Of a DNA stretch of 64,000 bases, positions 20,051-33,400 are shown piece by piece. Numbering within the stretch: the first letter of the stretch is position 1; every line of letters begins with the position of its first letter. Position numbers and translations under genes: made by a program. The notes below the pieces were generated by a model. It searched no databases and was not told the origin of the DNA. It was given only the letters and a program-made list of their open reading frames with translations. The stretch comes from Blastobasis lacticolella (lineage: Eukaryota; Arthropoda; Insecta; Lepidoptera; Blastobasidae), in NCBI GenBank assembly GCA_905147135.1, contig LR990044.1:17178122-17242121 (forward strand), in the 5' to 3' direction.

Positions 20051-20589
20051 GTTTCAGGAAAAATGTGTTATTCACATCATTTTGCAGTGGTGGTTGTCGA
20101 TGTTGGGGTTGGATATTACCAATCGATGCGAAGAAATTATTAAAGGCATTCGCGACCTCTTTCGGGTTATTTATATATTTATTGTTAATTTTTCATTTTT
20201 CATTTTGTTTGTTTGATAACGTGTTTTGTTAGTTTCACACCGTATAATTTGCCACATAACTTTCATTTCATTTGTTGATTTTTAAAATTTATTATTATTA
20301 TTAAGTTTTATAAATTTTCGGACCGCATTTTTAAATATTTTGGAATAGTAATTCGTTATCAGTTTTTGTTTGCCTGTAATAGGAATAGACTAAGTAGTCT
20401 TTTATTCCGACATGCTTGTTTTACTCCCGGAGAGTGAACAGGGGGCCTACCACAAGCCTTAAAAACAAGATTACTTTAAACTTGTTTTCAAATTGGTACC
20501 ATGACATCAAAGAAAATAATGTAAAAATGATGTTGTTTTGGTTAGAAGTTTTGTGAAGCCAAATCATTCATTCAAACCAGAGACTAAAA

Positions 20590-20709
20590 GCCACCACAAA
20601 CTTATTTGACCTGGTGGCCAAAACTGGAACGAAGTGTGACTATTTTAAAATGTAAATTTGTTACCAAAAGCAGCGACGCTTTTCTAGTACTTTGACTAGT
20701 ACAGTGACA
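20590..20709. mobile_element. MITE of the CCGGGTCAG family, diverged copy
   Basis: Begins CCACCACAAACTTATTTGAC with CTGGTGGCCAAAACTGGAAC, matching the left part of the elements at 23301 and 53515. The right terminus is poorly kept. Confidence 0.5.
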
Positions 20710-20889
20710 CCTAGCTACCATTTGACGGAAAGCATTGTTTATATTGTGTCAGATGTTTCATGAATTGCAATTATGGTTATTTATTTTTATAGAGAAGGTA
20801 ATATTAAAACGTTATTTTGTAATATCTTTATACTTAAGACGTAATCAATTTAATGTCATCGTCTCCAATACTACAACAATTGTGGTTTT

Positions 20890-21205
20890 CTGTCATAGAT
20901 GGCCAAAGAATTCGAGATATTATTCGTGGTTGTAGAGCTGATAAGCTTTAGCTTTAAAATTCAATCAGGAAATAGCGTCAGAAGCCATTGTACTTGTATG
21001 AGAAATGTGACCCCATCGGCGAACGTGAATGATACAGAGTTCGTCAACAGATGCAAACACAGAAGCTTACACGTAAAATTCGTCAGATTTGCCTGTTCAA
21101 CGAAGAACGTGGAGAACCGTCCGATAGCCAAGGACAACAGCTCATGTAATCACGCTTTGACTAACGTTCAATTTGTGCGTTGCGTTGATACCTATCATTG
21201 AAGAT
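20890..21205 (+). other. Unidentified Cys/Arg-rich open frame in the A-B spacer
   Basis: An ATG-started frame of 100 codons (20899-21201) with seven cysteines, the last few spaced as in a weak zinc-finger-like end. No known domain is recognised. Another frame of the same stretch is also fairly open, and no splice sites or conserved neighbours support it. It could be decayed transposase or chance. Confidence 0.2.
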
Positions 21206-21824
21206 TTAAAGTTCTTTATAAGGGAATATTATTGTCCCAAAGAAGGCCAAGGGTATGCTTTACCGGAGTTTCCGTGGGCGACCTAAAATTATTTACGTTA
21301 TTTATTTGTGTTTTATGTACTCTTTTTTTGTGTTAAATGTAAATTATTATGTCGTGGCGTCCTTTGTTATAAATATTTTCCTTCTTTCTTTCTTTCTTTA
21401 AATTAAAGGAGTGTCAGAAAGGGACGTGTAACGTGTGTCCGAAGTGTGTAGATTTTAAATTAAATTTTTATGTAAGTACCTATTGTAAACGAATGTATAA
21501 TGTTGTATATTTGTGTATTTAGGTATACATACACGGATACCTCTGGCCTCAATTGCCTGACGTATTTAAATAAAGATGTAAATTTATAACATATTAACAT
21601 TTCTCGAGCTTTTAATGGTTTTATTGCCTGAAATTACAACAATTCTTGAATATTATTATTATAATTAGTGCGGTCGTAAATTGCCCGATAGGTAGACACT
21701 TAAATATTTTGTACAATATTAATTAATTATAATCATCATCTTGGCATTCATGTACACGTTGGCTCTCGTGCACGAGGGCCCAGGGTCCGCCTTGACCATG
21801 TTCCAGAATTTTGTAGATCGAGTA

Positions 21825-22345
21825 ATTACGGTAGAGCGACAGGCATTTGCCCTCCGTGACCCTGTTAACTGGGGCACCTGACCAGATTAGATTATGGTTA
21901 CACATTCTGACGCCTGGATGTGCAGAATTCATTACGATGTTTTCCCTCGCCGTAAGAGCATAAGTTAGTATTCAACTATGTACCTCACTCTCAATACTCT
22001 TTTAAATAGTATTGTGTTTCTGCCGGTGAGTAAGGTTCCCAGTGCTCCTATAGGGTGGGGATTTGGGGGACCGTGGCTTTGGCAGTGGAGGGGCATTTGC
22101 CTTTTTGCTGCCAGAGCAACGTGAGGTGGGCAACGCATTGGCGATACTCTTGGTTTTGCTAATGTCTATAGGCAGTGGTGACCACTTTCCTCAGGTGGCC
22201 CGCTTGCCTGTTTGCCTACCGTAGGATATAAAAAAATGTACATAACTCAGAAAAGAGGCATTGGCATGGCGACAGTGGGATTCAACCCGATACCTCTAGC
22301 TTACGAGTTGGATACTTAACCACTAGGCCACCGATGCTCCATGCA
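21825..22345 (-). mobile_element. tRNA-derived SINE (family 2), interrupted by a LINE tail
   Basis: In reverse, the head (about 22270-22345) reads a tRNA-like GGCCTAGTGGTTAAGTATCC with a B box GGGTTGAATCC. The body continues beyond the insert at 21825-21978 (GCACCTGACCAGATTAGATT region). The interruption 21984-22235 is bounded by ATGTAC on both sides. Confidence 0.7.
21984..22235 (+). mobile_element. 5'-truncated LINE 3' tail inserted in a SINE
   Basis: About 250 bp ending GCCTACCGTAGGATATAAAA and containing TCAGGTGGCCCGCTTGCCTG, the 3' end shared with the LINEs at 51330-51470 and 56780-56895. ATGTAC at 21978-21983 and 22236-22241 is the target-site duplication. Confidence 0.75.
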
Positions 22346-23300
22346 AAGATTTGATTGATTAAATATAGTGCTAATATCAAGGTAAACAACAGGTTTTATC
22401 AGGTGCTCGGACTCTATCGAGCCTGTGGAGCGCGCCTGGGTGAGTACCAACGCCTTATCAATTTCTGCCGCCAAACACTTACGCTTGCATTGTCGTGTTC
22501 TGGTACCAGCCATCGCAATTACAGGCCTGAGGCATTTCATCTGATTCCTCTCAGTGCAAAGGTACCTGCACATCTCCATTTTTGTGCAATGCATGAATTA
22601 AAGATTTTATAGGCGACAGTTACTGCTTACTGTTAGCATAAAAAAACAACAACAAATACATAACTACAACTAGTTAAGTCTGCGTTGAATTCATGAATCA
22701 ATATTTCGAAATTAATTGAACATATTGCTTTGGCATCTTAATATTATTGGTGACCAACACGTAGTCTACGGTGGTCTACGTAGTAAATAACTTAATAATT
22801 GCTTAACAGAAAGTAACATTTTAGTTTTCTTTAAGGGAAGCCTGCCACCATCTTATGTCTACATCTACATGCTTGCCAATATCATCATTAAAGTGAGGTC
22901 TATGCTTATCTTGATAAGTATTATTGGACTGATGGCCCAAATATTTACGTTAGATCCGTGCGGTGTCGGTTTTTCACCGAATATCAAAGGGTTTTAGCGT
23001 AGTTGGTGTAGAATATTTACCGACGCGTCTATGCGTTAGCCATGCATTTTCCTCCTGTATGTATATTAATTGCTGTGGCACGCCGATATACCGGCTCTTC
23101 GGTTTGCTCTATGGGTGATGACTCTATAGGTCTATGGGAAAACTATCATGTTTTTAGCAAGCTCAAAGTATTATTAGAATTTATTGGTACCATGATCTCT
23201 TATAAACAACATTATAATAATATTGTTTAGAGAGGGGTATGAGCAAATGAATTGTCTATTGTAAATATTAGTGAAAAAGAGACAGCGTTATAATGTTCGT

Positions 23301-23420
23301 ACAGTGCCACAAATTTATCAGACCCGGTAGCGAAAGCTGGAACTAAGTGTCGCCATATTGTAATGTTATGTCAATCACAACAACAGTGACGCTATCACCG
23401 GGTCAGTTGTGTTTGTAGCT
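23301..23420. mobile_element. MITE of the CCGGGTCAG family
   Basis: About 120 bp with inverted ends: ACAGTGCCACAAATTTATCA followed by GACCCGGT on the left, and CACCGGGTCAGTTGTGTTTG on the right. The interior reads GCTGGAACTAAGTGTCGCCA, shared with the other copies. Confidence 0.75.
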
Positions 23421-23774
23421 CTATATAGCATTTTCTTTTTCGCACCTTACTCCGGGTCACGCATTAATATTGCGATCTTTGATGGATTTTATAACTTATT
23501 TTTAAATACAATTTTATCACAAATCTACTTCATAGCAGAAAATGAACATTTTAAGATTTCTAAACAAAAATGTAATTTTATTCATAGTAATATCCTTAAA
23601 ATATAATTTTTCAATTAAACAAGAATAACTTGGGTGAAACGGAGCGGTTGCAAATCTTGTCAAACGGAAATGGTGGCATGCAAAAATGTCAGTGCAGTCA
23701 ATATCTATTTAAGAACTGGTCAAGGGCGAGTCCAACAGGCATTTGAAGGGTTCCTTACTACTATCATATTTAAA

Positions 23775-24014
23775 TACTTAATTTAATATTAGGTAATTAA
23801 GAACATTTTCATCATCATTGCGATCATCCCGGTTGTGCTCTTGCACACCGCCCGGCCCGGAGTCCTCCTTCCTACTTCTTCTTTTCCACTTCGTTAGGTC
23901 TTCGGCATCTTTGGTGATGAGTTTGTTAACTAACATGCATGCCACTTCTAAAAAAGTCAAGCCATCGCTTCTTGGGCCAGCCTCTTCTTCTCGTGCGTGG
24001 CAGGCGTATGACAT
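23775..24014 (-). pseudogene. Possible RTE-like C-terminal remnant spanning the start of copy B
   Basis: The minus strand has a 78-codon frame with KDAEDLTKWKRRSRKEDSGP and a short ATGATG-rich end, resembling the C-terminus of RTE elements (compare 45700-45930). It crosses 23917, where similarity to copy A starts. In copy A the same element is cut off at 5022 by the CR1 insertion. Confidence 0.4.
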
Positions 24015-24774
24015 TTTTCCCCTATATCATTTGCCGGTCTGTGCGAGACGTTGCCATAGCATGGAAAGCGATACTCTTCCAGCATTAGGTGGAAATGGCT
24101 TTCCTGCAAAAGGCTCAATGGTGAGGCAACAGGTCCCGAAACTATAAACTTACATACGATGGCTAATCGAATGGGGTCAACGGGGTGGGGGTGGTGCTCA
24201 TTATGGAGTTTCGGGATGCGGCGTCTTGGACGGCGTTGGTAGAGCAGGTTGGTAGAGGTAATGACCGCAAAGATCGCGGGCAGTAGGTGGATGCGGAAAG
24301 CACAAGACCGGCCTTTGTGGAGATCCCTGGGGGAGGCCTATGCTGATATGATGATGATGATTGTTTGTTTGCTTGTAAAGGATAAACATAAAAACAACTT
24401 AATTTAAAGTATCAGAATGTCCCATGTTCGCGCATAATTTCAAAACGACTGCAACTAATTAAATATTTTTTTCTTGTTGGGTTAGGGTAGGTGTAGCAGT
24501 GGCGTGCTACACCTACCCAGGCAAAAAGACACTGCCTACCCTACTATTCTGTTCTGATCACAATATTATAAATTTATGTAATGGGTACCTAATTGCTACT
24601 CTACTAATTAATAAACAAAGCAACTTAATCAGTCAAATCATATGTCGGTGCTTGATGTATTGTATTTTCAACACAGCGCCACCTAACGAAAGATGGTGGT
24701 ACCTATGTAAGTACCTACCTATGTATGAGTATGTTTCTGCGCGTCGTTATACGGTGACGCCCTAGATTCCCCAA

Positions 24775-25225
24775 TTTTTCAACTATTTCCTCAAAGGCGT
24801 AAGGAGCTAACTCCCATTCAGTGTCATGTTTAATTTCCTGGATTCTTAATCGGCATCAGTATTAAGAGAAGATTTTATGTAAGAAGCGAAAATGAAGATT
24901 CTTCGCTCCTTACACCACTGCCAAATCTTACGGGTGACTTCATTCAAGTGGGTAAATTGGACACCGCCCATTCTATTTACGTAAGATATGGCGGTCGTAT
25001 TGTCAATACGCATCAATATTTCACACTCACTGTAATTATAAGCAAAAGACCTGAGACCAAAAAATGCTGCTAAAAGCTCCAAGTAGTTTATGTGATTGTT
25101 TCGTTCCTCATTTGTCCAAAAACCACAAATTTTTTCATGATTACATGATGCGCCCCAGCCTGTGGTGGAAGCATCAGTGAAAATTTCCAGAATATATGTC
25201 GAACTACGTAAGGGATTATTAGTAG
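24775..25225 (-). pseudogene. RNase H-like retrotransposon fragment (copy B)
   Basis: Counterpart of 5880-6330, with only a few substitutions (for example Ile to Phe in ELLAAxFGL). The same RNase H motifs and the same frame break are present, so the piece was already broken before the duplication. Confidence 0.6.
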
Positions 25226-25284
25226 TAAGAATATTATTTTCCCTTGATGATTGTAGTGCCTTATGCGTGCACTACAATAATTAT

Positions 25285-26055
25285 ATGAGGGTTCTAGTGC
25301 ATGTGTTAGGATCAATGGTAGTTGCTCAGACTGGTTTGGCATCACTAAAGGTGTCAGACAGGGATGTGTTGCTTCACCATGGCTCTTTAATTTGTTTATG
25401 GATAGTTGTCTTGATGAACTGCGAGAGAGTGAGTGTGGACTGCGAATGGGAATATCCATCATTAAATGCCATTTGTAGGCGAATGATCAAGTATTACTTG
25501 CATCGTCCGAAAGTGAACTGCAGAGGATGTTGGATATTGTGTGTGAATCATTCGAAAGGAAAGGCAATAAAGTAAATGTGGAGAAGACAAAAGTAAAGTA
25601 AAGAAATGAGGGCATGACAGTTACTTCTATTGAAATACAAGGGAAGAGTGTTGAGCAAGTGAAAGAGTTCGTGTATCTGAGAAGTATGTTCACAAGTGGT
25701 GGAAAGTATGAGAAGGATATTGAAAGAAGAGTATACAAGAGTAACGCAGTGAATGGAGCCGTTAATCGGGTGATGGGAAATAAAAGCAAAAAGCACGACT
25801 TGCTTTGCATAACGCAGTTTTGGTTCCCAAACTAACATAGGGTAGTTAATGTTGGGTAAGGCAGAAGAGGGATAAAAGTAGAATAAATGCGGTGGAAATG
25901 AGGTCCCTAAGGAAAGTATGTGGAGTGAAATTGAGTGATAGAGTGAAAAATATAGTGATCCGTGAAAGGTGTGGCATGAAAGATAATATAGTGACAAAAA
26001 TAGATATTGAGATGGTTCGAGCATGTAGAGCAAATAGATAAAAGAAGATTGACGA
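25285..26055 (+). pseudogene. RTE-like reverse transcriptase remnant (copy B)
   Basis: Counterpart of 6390-7160 with the same stops and frameshifts and a handful of substitutions. Confidence 0.72.
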
Positions 26056-26908
26056 AAGAGGTATACAGGGTGTCCCAGAACTCAACGTCAAGCCGAATTG
26101 GGGTGATAGGATTGATTGTAACCATGCAGTTTGAAAATTATGGGCATTTAAGAAAAACCTAGAAATTTGGTCAAACTGTAACAATTTTTCGGTTTTTGTG
26201 GTTAATTTTTATTATTGTTGTTCATTTAAACTTTGAAACCGTAACCCTTAATAACATTTCTAGAACCACAGTCAAAAATAATGACACAATTGCCCCAAGT
26301 TTTCTGGAATTAAGACTATTTGTTAAACAATGAATTTAAAATTTTCAAAAGTTGTCGGCTTGAACTGCGTGAGCTTGTGATAACAGTAGGTAGATAGAAC
26401 GTAAAAATGCATTTTGCTACAACTAACTATTAGCAGGCAATTATGTTGTAGGTCGTATTATTACAGTTTTGGTTTAACAGACGAATGGTGGGGGAAACAC
26501 GTTTATAACTTTTTTCTAATAGGTCCAACCAAAAACCCCGCCTGCTATTAAAAATCGTACAATTTAAACACAAGCAGAATGTTGGGAGTAAATGGGTTTA
26601 TAAAGTGCAAATGTAGGTTTAATTTAAACTTGAAAGCAGGCGGGGAAACATTGTAAATTTATATAAATATTAAGCATAGAAGACTGTGAAAATATGTGAG
26701 ACCTGGTCGCACCCTTAGTATTTTACTTCATGCTTCCTTAATCACAGTATAGTGTTACTAACTGCTGAAATGGAGGCGATCAAGTTCAGAATAGTATATA
26801 TCAAAAACCACTTGTAAGGGATACGGGAAATGAATTTCCTTTAGGCGATAGTTACCGCTTACCATCAGGTGGGCTGTCTGCTCGTTTATTACGGATGGAA
26901 AAGAAACA

Positions 26909-27349
26909 TCTCTTATCTATCAGGGAAGAAGTGTTGGTAGAGACTAGTGGAATAGGGGCAACTGTGGTATCGCCCGAAACAACTACGATAAGGGTATTTA
27001 TAAAAATGTAAAAAAGACTCAGAGCTATAGGCAGCCACCACGCTTGTTGGCATAAATAGATGAGCCAATAGAGGTACAACTAGACACGCCTTGGCAGAAG
27101 CTCAAATTTCATACCTACTCAAAACGAGATACATAATTTATTTATTACATTCGGCAAAATTACAAAATATTATTTCGCATGACATAATGAGTTCAGGAAT
27201 AAAACGTTTCGTCATGTTTCATTAACATAAATTTTCAAATATAGATGGTTTAATCATTCTGAGATTAACTTCTGCCAGTAAATAACTACTAATGGACTCA
27301 TGCATTATCGAAAATGCGTTTCCGTGCAAAATTTATTTCCTCTGCCAAA
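26909..27349 (+). promoter_or_regulatory. Conserved upstream block of gene B
   Basis: Counterpart of 7880-8320, ending about 60 bp before the ATG at 27410. Only scattered substitutions separate it from copy A. Confidence 0.48.
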
Positions 27350-27409
27350 ATAACATCAAACAGTTTTTAATCACCAAGAGCGTAGCAGTGTAGAAAAACA
27401 AAATACGAA

Positions 27410-30400
27410 ATGTTTCAAAAGCAAATCATTGTAATAGTATCGGTAATTTCAATATATTCCTATTGCCTAGCAAATAATAGCTTTAATGGCCCAACAACGA
27501 TTGAGAATTATGTAAGTAAAGGACAACAAAAATTATAATACATTGTCCTAAGTTTTGAAATCTTAATACTTTCCACCTGTGATACCGACTGTCACATACG
27601 TTGGTATGTTGGTGGAATAAAAAGTACAAGGCGACTAATGATTTAGAGTGACGACCTGAGTGGTTCAATGGTCAACATACCGGTCTGCCACGCAAGAGGT
27701 CCCGGGTTCGATTCCCGGCCGGGCAGAAATAGAAATGATGAATTTTAATTTCTGTTACGGGTCTGGGTGTTCTATGTATATTAAGTATGTATTTAAAAAA
27801 AAAAGTATGTAGGTAGTATATCAGTTATCTAGCACCCATAGTACAAGCTTTGCTTAGTTTGGGACTAGATGGCGCTGTGTGAATTAGTCCACGAATATTT
27901 ATTATTATTTTTATTATTATTAGAGGCACACCACCTTAACAAAACAGTAGACATTTTTAACACTGCGATCTGGAGATTATGACAAATCTCTCCAGTAATC
28001 TGATGTGATAAACATGCATAACCAGATTGCCACCACAACGCCACAAGGACTAAAAAATAAACTTCACAATTATAAAGTTATTTATATAAAAATGTATTTC
28101 AAGATTTCAATATTTCCAGGGTTTGTATGATTTCAATGTGTCGGTTCGGGAGAAATGCGCAGGACCCAAACATAAAAATGCTGCTGATTATAACATAACT
28201 TTGAGTAAGAATGGAACTGATGTCTTCGCTACGATGATTTTCAATTTCTTTGAGCCTACGAAAGTTGAAGAGGTTGGTAAGATTATTGTCTCAGTTTTCT
28301 GGCATAAATTAGTTAAAATATTTTTAATTTCCCTCATTTTCCATTTGTTATTGTCCGTAATAATAATCCCGTGATCACCACTCTCCGCTACTGGTACTAT
28401 CGGTTACACTAACAATACAAGCAAGCGGTACACCTGATGAAAAGGGGTCACCACTGGCTATGGCCTATAGACATAAGCAAAACCTGGAATATCACAAATG
28501 CTTTGCCTACCTCTACAACCCCGGGACTTATTACTGTGCGATTAATAGTAACAAAAGCTAGAACCCTACAATACCAAGTAATAAAGTGTTCCTCATGGTA
28601 CACTGGAAATCTTACTCACCGGCAGGAACACAACATCCGTAACATTAGCATCCCTATCGTGGCATGTCGTACCACTATTAATGGAAACATTCAGGTATAA
28701 TTATTGTGAAGATGATAACAACTTTTCATGACGTGGAAAGTTATTACAAATTAATATGGTATATGCCTCTCATATTTGGAGTGAGCTGGTACCTTTGGGT
28801 ACGCAGACGACAGCACAGTAGTGGATAGGTATCTGTCAGAGGCAAAAGCCAACAGAGGCGATATTCAGTCATGTCGAGAGGCCATGGTTGGTTGCTTGAA
28901 TGAAGCTCTCGAGGCAGTGTCCGATTGGGGCGAAGCCAATCTAGTGTCGTTCAACGTCACCAAAACAAAGGCGTGTTTGTTTTCCGCTAAACGGAGTTCA
29001 TTCCATCTAACTCTGACTTTCCGTAATGTATCTGTGGAAATAACCGTGAACCTACTGCTCCTGGGTGTTAATCTATCAACCAATATCAACTTTGAACAGT
29101 ACATAGAATCAAAAGCTAAGACTGCAGCCAAAAAACATGGAATCCTCTCGAAGGTCAAGCGATACTTCACTTCCAGGCAGTTTCTTCAGTTATATCAAGC
29201 ACAAGTCCGATCTTGCAAGGAATACTGCTGCCACCTCTGGGATGGATCAGCCAAATACCAACTGGCTACTTTGGATTCGGTGGAAAAACGTGCATAGACG
29301 TTAATTTGTGATCCGCAGTTGATTGAAGATAAGCTGCAGAGCCTCGAGCATCGGCGTAGGGTTGCGCGTTTGTCTGTCTTCGAGAGTGTGCAAAGCAGTT
29401 GCACGACCTCATTCCGTCGGTCTCTTTTGCCATCGGAAGACGCGATTCGGGCGAGCGATTCATCCTTATGTAGTGGATCTACCAGCTATCCGCACGAGCC
29501 GCTTTAGTGTACCTTTATAATGCGTACGGCCAAGGAATGGATCGCATTACCCGCGAGTATCTTCCCTAATCATTATAATCTATACGCCTTCAAGGCTAGA
29601 GTTTGTTAAAAGCCTGTTTCTAGACAGGCATGCTCCATCATCGGCCGCATCGTCCTTACCACCGGATGAAGTGGCGGTAAAATTTTGACCTTTTTTAATT
29701 AGAAACTTCAAGCACATTACAGTACAAAGGCGGACTTAAAACTACGTTGCTTTTTTTTACCAGTCAACCAGAAAGCAATTAACAAAAATTACAAGGCGTT
29801 GCGCGGTGCAACAAAAAGGAAGAGAAAAGGACATAAAAAAGACTAAACGTAAAATTAAATTAAAATTAGAATACCAAACATTCAGTGACCGACATTTATA
29901 AATAATATAACAGGAGAGAGAGAGAACAAGAAACTAAAGATAACAAGCTGCTGGCACACTAAACAACACTACTGCCCAAACACTTACAAAAGAGAAAGAC
30001 TAAATAGGAAAATAAGTATAAGGGGATACAGAGACTATAGGAAATGATTATTAACTGCGTTTTTGAAAGAAAATTTACTGGGACTACGTCTGATCTCCAA
30101 AGGAAGATCATTCCAAAGTCTAGCAGCGATTAAGGAGAAAGAATTAGATAGAAATCCAGTCCGGTGAAGGGGCAGGTTTAAGGAGAGAGTGTTTGAAGAA
30201 CGGAGGCTACGGTTGTAGGTGTCGCAAATATATTGAAATTTGGATTTCAGATATTCAGGGACGGCTGGATCGTAAAGTATAGAGAAAAGGGAGGTAAGTA
30301 TTCTTCGGTTGAGGCGATGTCGTATAGGCAGCCACTTGAGCTTCTCACGAAAGCTTAATACGTGATCGTACTTACGCAAGCCGTAAATGAAGCGAATGCA

Positions 30401-33400
30401 GTTGTTTTGAAGTCGATCCAATTTATTCAGTTGATCCTGGTTAAGGTCGGAGCAACACACATCACCATACAATATTTAAAATACTGAAACAAGTTTGGGA
30501 TATGTCAAATGTAAAAACACAATCTGTAGGCTTATTTCTCGATATGTCTAAGGCATTTGATTGTGTCATACACGATACGTTACTAATCCAGCTGGAAAAC
30601 TTAGGTATACGAGGAAATGCTCTAAACCTTTTTGCAACCTATCTAAAGAACAGGCAACAACAAACTGCAATAAATAAATACAATGAAACCAACAAAACAA
30701 TAGAAGAAATACAATCTCCATTCCGTAATGTAATTTTAGGTATACCACAAGGCAGTATATTAGGTCCACTCCTCTTTCTTGTGTACATTAATGAGCTGCC
30801 AAATATTATAAAACATTTATGTGTTATGTACGCAGATGATGTAACGATTTTGTTTAGAGACATGCATAAAGATAAAATAGCCTTTGAAAAAGAAATAAAC
30901 GCAACTCTAAAAACTATTGTGAACTGGCTTAGAACCCTGAATCTTACAGTTAATGCAAATAAAACAAAACTGATCCAATTTAGAAACTACAGAAACGATT
31001 CATATAATTTAAATATATCAGATACAAACAAGAAAATTGAAGAGGTAGATGAAATAAATTTCCTTGGCCTTTCTCTCGATTCTCATTTAAATTGGAAATC
31101 ACATGTTAGTAAAATTAATAGTAAAATTTCGAGTTATTGTTATGCCTTATCCATTTTAACAGAAACTACTTCATTAAAAGTTGCACGTGCTGCTTATTAT
31201 GGCCATGTTTACCCACTCTTGTCATATGGAATTATATATTGGGGAAACTCTGTAAATGTTCAGTCTACCTTTATACTCCAAAAATAATGTTTACGCATAA
31301 TTTATAATATGTATTCCGACGAAACACTAAGAAATGTTTTTAGAGAAAAGCAACATCTTACACTTACGAATATATATATTCTGGAATTAAGCTCCTTCAT
31401 AAAAAATAATATGTCTTACTTTAAAACCGCAGCAGAGGGCAGAACAAACAAACGTAATAGATACATATACGATATAAATGTACCTATTACAAATAATAAC
31501 ATATATAATAAGAGTGCTTTTAGAGTAGGAATTAAAATATATAATCATTTGCCTGTAGAATTAAAAGCTTTAGATACCACTAAATTTAAAAATAAACTAA
31601 AAATATTTCTTTTGAATAATGTATTTTACAACTTAAAAGAATTTTATGACTACAAAACCCACTAGTAGACCTAAGATAATCTAATTTAAGATACCTACTT
31701 GTTACAACTCATGCTTTAAACAGTAAGTACGTTATATTTTTTATTGTAGAAATGTCTATTTTAATTAAATATCCTTTTAGTTTAATTAAGCAAATTGTAA
31801 CTTGCTTACATTGTAATTGCATACCCGCTATGGGTAAACTGTTGTTCTTCCTATTTGCAAAACCATCTGCAGTAATGTAACTACACAGTTAACGCAATAA
31901 AGTTTATTCTATTCTATTCTATTCATAATCGATAATTGGTAAAATTAAAGATTGGACAAGTTAAGATTTTGTGGAAGATGGTAAAAAGTATTTAAAACGA
32001 TAGAGAGATCGCAAAGCCCTTATTACCTTTCAGCTTACCTCAGTCAGCTGATTAGACCATCTCAAAGTGTTGTCTATGTGAAGCCCTAGGTCTTTTACGC
32101 AGGAGGCAAAATGTATTATATTATTATTGAAGCTGACAGGAGGGACTTTCGCTAAATAAATACGACTAGTTAGCCGAGAGCTGCCCACAATAATGGCTTG
32201 GCATTTGGCTGGATTCACAGAAATACCAAATCTCTGTGACCATTCGCGGATAAGTTCTAGATCTCTGTTTAATGCATCAACAGCTCATCAATATTCGAAG
32301 CATCAGCGCTAGGCATAAAGTTGCAAATCATCTGCATAAAGATGGTGGGATCATATAAGTTTGTAAGTAACGTTATTAATGAACAAAGAAAACAATAATG
32401 GAGACAAAATACCGCCCTGCGTAACACCAGCAACCAGATCACTCCAATTAGATACTACTCCATCAGCCCGAACTGCCTGCTGCCTACCAGTTTGTCACCG
32501 AGGATGATAGCCCAAGCTGAGATAAGATTGCCAATGTCATGATCAACATTAAAATCTTCTAGTTTTAATTATAATCAATTAAAACTAGAAGAGTTAGTTT
32601 GGTGTTTTCCATGGCTTCTCTGATATCCTCAGTGATTTTAAACAGAGCCGTACATGTGCTACTTACCCGGACCAAAATGTAAAGTATGGGCTCAACAGTG
32701 CATTGGTGTGAATAAAAGTAGATAGCTGTTTATGGACAATAGTTTCGAGTAATTTTAATAAAAATTGAAAAATTGATATAGGCCTGAGATGGTTCAAGGC
32801 ACTGGGAGTAGGTACTTCGGAAAGCGGGATAATAAACACCTTGCCTCACTCTTTAGGGAAAAAATGTGATGAGAGGGAATGATTAATCATGTGCGTGAGA
32901 ACGGGTAAGACAGAATTTAAAACATGATAATCCCTACTCACATAACCACATCCTGCAGCCTTCGATTTGATGGATAAAAAGGTTTTTCGAACTTCATCCT
33001 CAGTGACGGAACTGAAATCAAACGCTACTGGAGATGTAGCCATGGACTTGATGAAATTAATAGTATCATACTTAATAGATTCATCTAATTGTGCCACGGA
33101 AGAGAAATGTCGATTAAGTGTGTCAGGACAAGAATATGATCCAGCAAGAGGAGTTTGGGGCTCAACAACTCCAACCGACTTTAAGAATTTCCAAATATCA
33201 GCCTGGGATGAATTAATTAAGTGATTGTGGAAGTACTGGCGTTTAGAGTCCCTCACCATCTTATTGTAGATATTGTAGATATATTTCAAATAAAAACAAA
33301 GGCATCAAGTAATATTACATAGTTATTCAATATCTAAAAACTTGTACTAACGGATTACAACAAATAAAAACTAATTATATTCCAGGTCCGAATAACAGTA

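Larger units (their letters stand above)
30035..33292 (-). pseudogene. CR1-like LINE, minus strand, split by another LINE (copy B)
   Basis: Counterpart of 10937-14155 with the same nested insertion. Here part of the palm is lost: a 24-bp stretch of A (about 13441-13464) is missing. About 110 bp near 32610-32725 is kept that A lacks. Confidence 0.78.
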
